60,162 bases of DNA from Streptococcus mitis subsp. hohhotensis (GTDB lineage Bacteria; Bacillota; Bacilli; Lactobacillales; Streptococcaceae): NCBI RefSeq assembly GCF_020089495.2, contig NZ_JAIRCA020000004.1:55510-115671 (forward strand). Direction: 5' to 3'. A program made the translations under genes and the position numbers. Below the pieces are notes generated by a model. That model searched no databases, was not told where the DNA came from, and saw nothing but the letters and a program-made list of their open reading frames with translations. Shown here one piece after another: positions 55,756-60,162 of the stretch. Numbering within the stretch: the first letter of the stretch is position 1; every line of letters begins with the position of its first letter.

Positions 55756-55761
55756 ATTATA
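55756..55761 (-). promoter_or_regulatory. -10 box of the precursor operon
   Basis: TATAAT on the minus strand, 31 nt before the precursor ATG, with no good -35 at 17 nt. Its distance to the central inverted repeat is 23 nt, the same as for the pheromone promoter, which suggests activation by a regulator bound there. Confidence 0.6.
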
Positions 55762-55784
55762 ACTTACTTTTATCACAAAATTAA

Positions 55785-55836
55785 AAAATTGAAGATATGA
55801 AATTAATTTATAAAAAAATTTCATATCTTCAATTTT
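55785..55836. promoter_or_regulatory. 20-bp perfect inverted repeat, candidate Rgg operator
   Basis: AAAATTGAAGATATGAAATT (55785-55804) and its exact complement (55817-55836) flank 12 nt. It lies between the divergent precursor and pheromone genes, with 23 nt on each side to the respective -10 box (55756-55761 and 55860-55865). Symmetry and position suit a regulator controlling both promoters. A bidirectional terminator is less likely because it sits upstream of both genes and no T run follows. Confidence 0.65.
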
Positions 55837-55859
55837 GTTAAATCGATACAATTCTATGT

Positions 55860-55868
55860 TAGTATAAC
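55860..55868 (+). promoter_or_regulatory. -10 region of the pheromone gene
   Basis: TAGTATAAC contains two overlapping -10 hexamers (TAGTAT, TATAAC). A TTGTTA at 55835-55840 is 19-22 nt upstream, an imperfect spacing typical of activator-dependent promoters. Confidence 0.5.
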
Positions 55869-55897
55869 AGTCAAACTATAGATTAGGAGGATACAGC

Positions 55898-55978
55898 ATG
55901 AAAAAAATAATAGCCATTTTTCTCTCTATACAAGCCGTGGCGGTAATAGATATTATTATCTTTCCCCCTTTTGGTTAG
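55898..55978 (+). CDS. shp: short hydrophobic peptide (SHP) pheromone precursor
   Basis: A 26-residue peptide: MKKIIAIFLSIQAVAVI, a basic-then-hydrophobic export segment, then the C-terminal DIIIFPPFG. TAGGAGG lies 8 nt before the ATG. Layout, size and an Asp/Glu starting a hydrophobic tail are typical of SHP pheromones, which are processed (Eep), exported (PptAB), reimported by Ami/Opp and bound by Rgg. The rgg gene is adjacent and convergent; the last 23 bp overlap its 3' end. From memory DIIIFPPFG equals the active pheromone SHP939 of pneumococcus. Confidence 0.85.
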   Translation: MKKIIAIFLSIQAVAVIDIIIFPPFG

Positions 55979-56831
55979 TTCTTAAATATTGTAATAGTCT
56001 CTGCTCTAATATATTAGAGAGCTCCGGTTGTTCTATTTTAGAAACTTTTAAAATATATTGCTTAACTTCTTCAAGATTAACTCTGTTTTCTATTAAGTAG
56101 GAGTATACTAATACCAAAAAATTTAACAAAATTATTTCAAACGTATCAAATACATCAAGGATCATTCTTAACTGATTGACAAAAAAGTTGAAATGAGTTG
56201 TTAATCTCCGTTCTACTAACTCAGAAATTAAGTTTAAATATGTATACTTTAAAGCCTTTCTAAAATCTAACAAGGGACTATAAATTTCTGAGCGTGATAC
56301 CAGTTCTTTTCCTAAAAATAACAAATCTGTATCAGATAGGAAAGGCATAGTATTCCCAAAAAGATGGATTTCATAAGCAGTCCAATCTTCAATATCAAAT
56401 AAATAATTCGATAAAAATTTGCTATCATCTAGAGATAAAGTGAAATCCCTATCAATTAGATGAATAGCATTTTTTATCACCAAAGTATTTAATTTATCAT
56501 ATAAAAATTGACTTTCTTTGTATTTGTCAAGCAACTCAAGCAATGATTGTTTATCATTTTCTACTGATAGCTTCGAAATTTTATTCATAAGTAACTGATG
56601 TTGAGTAGGTTTATAATTTCTAAGAGCAAATCCAAATTCTGAAAATGTTAAATTAATACCTTCAATTACTTCTAACATCTTATCAGCAGAAAGCATAGTT
56701 TGTCCAGATTCAAATTTTGATAATTGAGAAACTGATAATTTATTTTTTGCAACATCCTTTTGTTTAACTTTTCTAGCAATTCTCAACTCCTTATAGAATT
56801 CACCTAATTTTAATAATTCATTAGAATCCAT
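55956..56831 (-). CDS. rgg: Rgg-family pheromone-responsive regulator
   Basis: A 291-residue Rgg/RopB-type regulator. The N-terminal XRE helix-turn-helix spans about 5-65 (KLGEFYKELRIARKVKQKDV, then LSVSQLSKFESGQTMLS), and a helical TPR-like peptide-binding domain fills the rest. The frame is open to 56864; the ATG at 56831 follows AGGAGGAATAATGAC. It points toward shp and overlaps it tail to tail. Rgg proteins bound to SHP activate or derepress shp and nearby operons, here most simply the divergent precursor-ThiF-exporter operon. AT-rich like the island. Confidence 0.9.
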   Translation of the reverse strand: MDSNELLKLGEFYKELRIARKVKQKDVAKNKLSVSQLSKFESGQTMLSADKMLEVIEGINLTFSEFGFALRNYKPTQHQLLMNKISKLSVENDKQSLLELLDKYKESQFLYDKLNTLVIKNAIHLIDRDFTLSLDDSKFLSNYLFDIEDWTAYEIHLFGNTMPFLSDTDLLFLGKELVSRSEIYSPLLDFRKALKYTYLNLISELVERRLTTHFNFFVNQLRMILDVFDTFEIILLNFLVLVYSYLIENRVNLEEVKQYILKVSKIEQPELSNILEQRLLQYLRTNQKGER

Positions 56832-57030
56832 GTCATTATTCCTCCTTGACAAACTCCGTCTCACAAAATATTATTTTCATCCCTAAAAAGTCTATTATTT
56901 ATGATCATATCTAAAATTTTAAGATGGATATCCATTACCGATTTTTAGTTTTGTATTATAGGAACCCGATAATTTTTAAAGTGTTTATATTTTTACAATA
57001 TTGATATTTTTTATCCTCTTCAATCTAAAA

Positions 57031-57303
57031 CTACCTTAATAAATTTTTCTCTCGATTTTCATTTATATATCTGACTTTCTGCGGTCGTTTCTTACGCTTG
57101 AGAAGGGCTTCTGCCGACATGGCTTCTTCCTTACTGGCAAAACCTTGAGCATAGATGAGTTTGACTGGCAAGCGTGCTCGTGTGTATTTGGCTCCCTTCC
57201 CACTATTGTGGACAGCGAGGCGTCTTCTCACATCAGTCGTATAGCCTGTATAGTAAGATCCATCACGACACTCCAGCACATACATATAAGCCTTATGATC
57301 CAT
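57031..57303 (-). CDS. GIY-YIG domain protein (UPF0213)
   Basis: A 90-residue GIY-YIG nuclease-fold protein. Motifs: [21 protein letters not shown] (the YVL...YTG form of GIY-YIG) and the Arg in [22 protein letters not shown], with the Glu in [13 protein letters not shown]. Family members are small stand-alone proteins of unknown role, possibly in DNA repair. The start (57303) overlaps the methyltransferase stop by 11 nt; the longer frame to 57408 is the other gene's shadow. Confidence 0.9.
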   Translation of the reverse strand: MDHKAYMYVLECRDGSYYTGYTTDVRRRLAVHNSGKGAKYTRARLPVKLIYAQGFASKEEAMSAEALLKRKKRPQKVRYINENREKNLLR

Positions 57304-58042
57304 AATAAATCTCTTCGAGTTCCGGCGTATAAGAGCCATCATCATTGTGGACAATGAGAGGTGGCAAGACCTTAAAACCGCTTGTTGAGCCATCCTTGAT
57401 AGCCTCAATCAAAAGCATATTGGCTTCTTTTTCCCGCTTTGGATAAACAAACTGCAGGCGCTTAGGAGCTAGATTATGCCGTTGTAAGCTGTCCAAGATA
57501 TCTAAAAGTCGATCAGGACGATGAACCATAGCCAAACGCCCATTAGATTTGAGAATACTCTGGGCACTGCGACAGATTTCCTGCAAGTTGGTCGTGATTT
57601 CGTGGCGCGCCAAGAGATAATGTTCACTCTCGTTCAGATTGGAATGAGGATTTACCTTGAAATAGGGCGGATTACACAAAATCATATCCACCTTACTTCC
57701 TTGTATACGAGAAGGCATATTTTTCAAATCATCACAGATAACCTCCATCTGATCCTCCAAACCATTCAAACGGACAGAGCGTTCAGCCATATCTGCCAAA
57801 CGCTCCTGAATCTCAACAGCCAAAATCTGTGCCTGAGTACGAGTGCTAGCAAATAGCCCCACTGCACCATTCCCAGCACAAAAATCCACTATTAAGCCCT
57901 TCTTAGGGAAACGTGGAAATCGTGACAAGAGAACACTATCCACCGAATAGCTAAAAACCTCTCTATTTTGAATGATTTTAATATCTGTCGAAAAGAGCTG
58001 GTTAATACGCTCCCCTGATTTTAATAATTGTTCTTCTTCCAT
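57293..58042 (-). CDS. trmN6: tRNA1(Val) (adenine37-N6)-methyltransferase-like protein
   Basis: A 249-residue class I SAM methyltransferase of the YfiC/TrmN6 group. SAM motif [12 protein letters not shown], acidic [15 protein letters not shown], and the N6-adenine catalytic motif NPPYF are visible; also [11 protein letters not shown]. It should methylate A37 of a tRNA. A consensus promoter ends 6 nt before the ATG, so the message is predicted leaderless; no Shine-Dalgarno is present. Followed by the overlapping GIY-YIG gene. Confidence 0.9.
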   Translation of the reverse strand: MEEEQLLKSGERINQLFSTDIKIIQNREVFSYSVDSVLLSRFPRFPKKGLIVDFCAGNGAVGLFASTRTQAQILAVEIQERLADMAERSVRLNGLEDQMEVICDDLKNMPSRIQGSKVDMILCNPPYFKVNPHSNLNESEHYLLARHEITTNLQEICRSAQSILKSNGRLAMVHRPDRLLDILDSLQRHNLAPKRLQFVYPKREKEANMLLIEAIKDGSTSGFKVLPPLIVHNDDGSYTPELEEIYYGS

Positions 58043-58048
58043 GTTCTT

Positions 58049-58077
58049 ATTATAGCAAATTTATATTAACATTACAA
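58049..58077 (-). promoter_or_regulatory. sigma-A promoter of trmN6, predicted leaderless
   Basis: -35 TTGTAA (58072-58077), 17-nt spacer ending TGC (extended -10), -10 TATAAT (58049-58054). The ATG at 58042 follows AAGAAC, six nt. Confidence 0.75.
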
Positions 58078-58094
58078 AGAATACAGATTTCTAA

Positions 58095-58457
58095 CTAATT
58101 CTTCTGCTTCTTCAAATGTTGAAGGGCTTCCTTGGTCCAAATTGGCATCATTCGTTTGAGAGGTGCGAAGCCGTAGTTAAAACGGTCGCTTGAAAAGCGT
58201 CTCCGTCTCGGAAACTGGTGTTTTTCTTCCTCCAAGGTGCGGATAGAAAGACTGGCTTTCCCTGTAAATTCATCTAAATCCACTACCTGAACCTGAACTT
58301 CTTCATCGACTTTCAAGGCGTCATGAATATTTTCAATAAATCCTGTTCGAATCTCTGAAATGTGAATCAGCCCCGTATCACCCGTCTCTAGCTCAACAAA
58401 GGCACCGTAGGGCTGAATCCCTGTAATACGGCCCTTTAGCTTATCACCGATTTTCAT
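58095..58457 (-). CDS. cvfD: S1-domain RNA-binding protein (CvfD/YugI type)
   Basis: A 120-residue protein with an S1 RNA-binding domain at about 1-75 (MKIGDKLKGRITGIQPYGAF, LIHISEI, KASLSIRTLEEE) and a basic C-terminal tail (RRRRFSSDRFNYG). It matches the streptococcal CvfD/YugI group, which influences expression of many genes after transcription. GAGGCCTAAG precedes the ATG at 58457; the frame upstream to 58484 overlaps the HAD-cyclophilin gene. Cotranscribed with that gene. Confidence 0.88.
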   Translation of the reverse strand: MKIGDKLKGRITGIQPYGAFVELETGDTGLIHISEIRTGFIENIHDALKVDEEVQVQVVDLDEFTGKASLSIRTLEEEKHQFPRRRRFSSDRFNYGFAPLKRMMPIWTKEALQHLKKQKN

Positions 58458-58458
58458 C

Positions 58459-59859
58459 TTAGGCCTCGATTTCAATTGTTTCAATCACGACATCTTCAAC
58501 TGGCTTGTCCATAGCCCCTGTCTCAACAGCAGCAATGGTATCCAAGACATCGTAAGAAGCTTCATCAGCTAGCTGACCAAAAACAGTATGACGACGGTCT
58601 AGGTGAGGTGTCCCACCTTGGTTGGCATAGATTTCTGCGATCGGTTCTGGCCAACCACCACGAGCAATTTCTTTCTTAGAATAAGGCAGGTGTTGATTTT
58701 GCACGATAAAGAACTGGCTGCCGTTGGTATTTGGACCAGCATTGGCCATGGAAAGAGCACCACGGATATTGTAAAGTTCTTCTGAGAATTCATCCTCAAA
58801 TGATTCGCCGTAGATTGACTCGCCACCCATACCAGTACCAGTTGGGTCTCCACCTTGAATCATAAAATCCTTGATAATACGATGGAAAATGACACCATCA
58901 TAGTAACCATCTTTTGAAAGAGCTACAAAGTTAGCCACTGTTTTAGGAGCATGTTCAGGGAAGAGCTTAATACGCAAATCTCCGTGATTGGTCTTAATAG
59001 TCGCGATAGGACCTTCTACTGTTTCAATGTCTACTTGTGGGAAATGCAATTCTTTTTCTACCATACCAAATCCTTCTAAGGCATCAAAAATGCCATCTTC
59101 TTCCAATGTTTTTGTAATATAATCTGCTTTTTCTTTGATGTTATCATGAGAAATTCCCATGGCAACGCTGATTCCAGCATAATCAAAGAGTTCTAAGTCG
59201 TTGAGGCCATCTCCAAAAACCATGACGTTCTCTGGTTTCAAGCCAAGGTGTTCCACAACCTTTTCCACACCCGTCGCTTTGGAGCCTGAAATCGGCACAA
59301 TATCAGACGAATGCTCATGCCAACGAACCATGCGAAGTTTATCTGAGAGACTGTCAGGCAAGTGCAAGTCATCTCCTTTATCTTCAAAAGTCCACATCTG
59401 ATAGATATCTTCTTTTTCATAGAAATCAGGATCTACATCCAAATCGGGATAAATTGGATTGATAGCCTCACTAATCATATCGGTGCGAGTAGACAACTTG
59501 GCATCATGACTCCCAACCAAGCCATACTCTATTTCCTCTTGCTTGGCCCAAGAGATATACTCCTCAACATCTAACTTCTCAATCTGATGTTGATAAATGA
59601 CCTGACCTTTTTTATCTTCGATATAAGCCCCATTCAGGGTTACAAAAAAGTCAGGCTTGAGTTCACGAATCTCTGGAACGACACCAAAAATCCCTCGTCC
59701 AGAAGCAATACCTGTCAAAATTCCTTTCTCACGTAATTGCTTAAAAACAGTTGGGATTGAAGACGGAATAAAACCAGTCTTGGAATTTCGCAAGGTATCA
59801 TCAATATCAAAAAAGACAATCTTGATCTTCTTTGCCTTGTATCTTAATTTGGCATCCAT
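58459..59859 (-). CDS. HAD phosphatase - cyclophilin peptidyl-prolyl isomerase fusion
   Basis: A 466-residue two-domain protein. Residues about 10-265 are a Cof-type HAD hydrolase ([11 protein letters not shown] motif I with nucleophile Asp, ASGRGIF motif [20 protein letters not shown] motif IV). Residues about 275-465 are a cyclophilin ([47 protein letters not shown]). There is no signal peptide. This fusion is known in streptococci; how the two activities cooperate is unclear. GAAAGAGGTAGTGAG before the ATG. Confidence 0.93.
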   Translation of the reverse strand: MDAKLRYKAKKIKIVFFDIDDTLRNSKTGFIPSSIPTVFKQLREKGILTGIASGRGIFGVVPEIRELKPDFFVTLNGAYIEDKKGQVIYQHQIEKLDVEEYISWAKQEEIEYGLVGSHDAKLSTRTDMISEAINPIYPDLDVDPDFYEKEDIYQMWTFEDKGDDLHLPDSLSDKLRMVRWHEHSSDIVPISGSKATGVEKVVEHLGLKPENVMVFGDGLNDLELFDYAGISVAMGISHDNIKEKADYITKTLEEDGIFDALEGFGMVEKELHFPQVDIETVEGPIATIKTNHGDLRIKLFPEHAPKTVANFVALSKDGYYDGVIFHRIIKDFMIQGGDPTGTGMGGESIYGESFEDEFSEELYNIRGALSMANAGPNTNGSQFFIVQNQHLPYSKKEIARGGWPEPIAEIYANQGGTPHLDRRHTVFGQLADEASYDVLDTIAAVETGAMDKPVEDVVIETIEIEA

Positions 59860-60031
59860 CTCACTACCTCTTTCAATCTAACTCTTTCCATTATACCATA
59901 AAGTAGCTAAATCCCCTATTTTCAAAAAGTTTCCAGTTTTATTGTAAGTCCTTGGATAAGAAGAAAATAATTGTTTATGAAAAAGTCCAGCCAAATTCAA
60001 CTCGACTTCTCATTCCAGAACTCGTGAAAAA
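59860..60031. other. intergenic region left of the insertion element
   Basis: About 170 bp without a gene. A TATAAT-like box near 59895 (minus strand) may drive the HAD-cyclophilin gene. Nothing else is recognised. Confidence 0.4.
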
Positions 60032-60049
60032 AAGACCCAACCGGGTCTT
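60032..60049 (-). terminator. minus-strand terminator facing the right edge
   Basis: AAGACCC and GGGTCTT pair around AACC; on the minus strand a run of seven T follows. It would end a gene coming from the right, yet the next thing to the right is a plus-strand transposase. Either it belongs to the insertion element end or the element separated it from its gene. Confidence 0.7.
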
Positions 60050-60109
60050 GAGCCTACTGAAAAAGTCATCAAATTGATGGCTTTTTTGTTATACTAGAGA
60101 TGAGGTGAA

Positions 60110-60162
60110 ATGATGCTTGATAATCAGTTAACTATGGATGTCAGTCCTTATTCTAGTTTGTA
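60110..60162 (+). CDS. 5' end of a transposase, probably IS1182 family (cut by window edge)
   Basis: ATGATG after GATGAGGTGA opens a frame MLDNQLTMDVSPYSSL that runs to the window end. I associate this N-terminus with IS1182-family transposases of mitis-group streptococci, from memory. A small hairpin GTCATCAAATTGATGGC and T run lie just upstream (60065-60087), as often seen at ends of insertion elements. Only 17 codons are visible. Confidence 0.55.
   Translation, partial: MMLDNQLTMDVSPYSSL

Noticed and set aside
55785..55836. bidirectional intrinsic terminator
   Set aside because: It lies upstream of both divergent genes, the stem is very AT-rich, and no T run follows in either direction; an operator fits better.

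Overview
The window comes from the chromosome of a low-GC streptococcus of the Streptococcus mitis/pneumoniae group. Pointers are a choline-binding surface protein, an M26 zinc metalloprotease of the ZmpB type with a YSIRK signal, a pneumococcal-type BOX element, MurE with the DDPNYEDP motif of lysine-adding enzymes, and a HAD-cyclophilin fusion. From memory, 0.5-24 kb follows the pneumococcal block SP_0676 to SP_0658 and 32-60 kb follows SP_1517 to SP_1538. The two are joined here through nadE/pncB and a transposase-like gene, so gene order differs from TIGR4. No database was consulted.

Layout. 0.1-1.8 kb: rhodanese, YqgQ and a divergent LysR regulator resembling CpsY/MtaR. 1.8-6.3 kb: a minus-strand run miaA, hflX, an unknown gene, rnz and a short-chain dehydrogenase. 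6.4-11.7 kb: a DUF3042 peptide, thyA, glucokinase, a choline-binding protein, a hydrolase and fused pabB-pabC. 11.8-24 kb: the surface module, with zmpB, a UPF0340 gene, a two-component system, and the extracellular methionine sulfoxide repair set msrAB, thioredoxin-like lipoprotein and ccdA. 24-31 kb: an accessory, partly decayed stretch with an Rpn-family gene and a fragment of a second copy, a GNAT gene, NAD salvage genes, an HTH gene with two membrane proteins, and a HAD remnant. 30.7-51.8 kb: amino-acid permease, greA, mltG, two GNATs, murC, a SNF2 helicase, patB/metB under a MET-box, a gene broken by an in-frame TGA, a BOX element, aliB, murJ diverging from murE, csbD, a YiiX-like hydrolase and ppaC. 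57-60 kb: GIY-YIG, trmN6, cvfD and HAD-cyclophilin. The right edge enters a transposase.

The most interesting part is a visibly AT-rich island at about 51.9-56.9 kb between housekeeping genes. It encodes an Rgg regulator (-), a short hydrophobic peptide pheromone (+) whose 3' end is antisense to the Rgg 3' end, and a divergent operon: a 21-residue precursor ending CNGGCFIAC, a 777-residue fusion of an MccB-like ThiF/E1 domain with an M3-like zinc peptidase, and an MFS exporter. This is the microcin C7 order (mccA-mccB-mccC) placed under quorum-sensing control. The precursor is different from MccA, a peptidase is fused to the activating enzyme, and the usual E1 arginine is missing. A perfect 20-bp inverted repeat lies exactly midway between the two divergent promoters, and a 13-bp hairpin separates the precursor from the enzyme gene. 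I consider this a candidate undescribed, pheromone-controlled modified-peptide system.

A second pattern is that at least five genes (yqgQ, the LysR gene, pabBC, murE, trmN6) have a -10 box only 6-7 nt before the ATG and no usable Shine-Dalgarno sequence. They are predicted to be transcribed as leaderless mRNAs.
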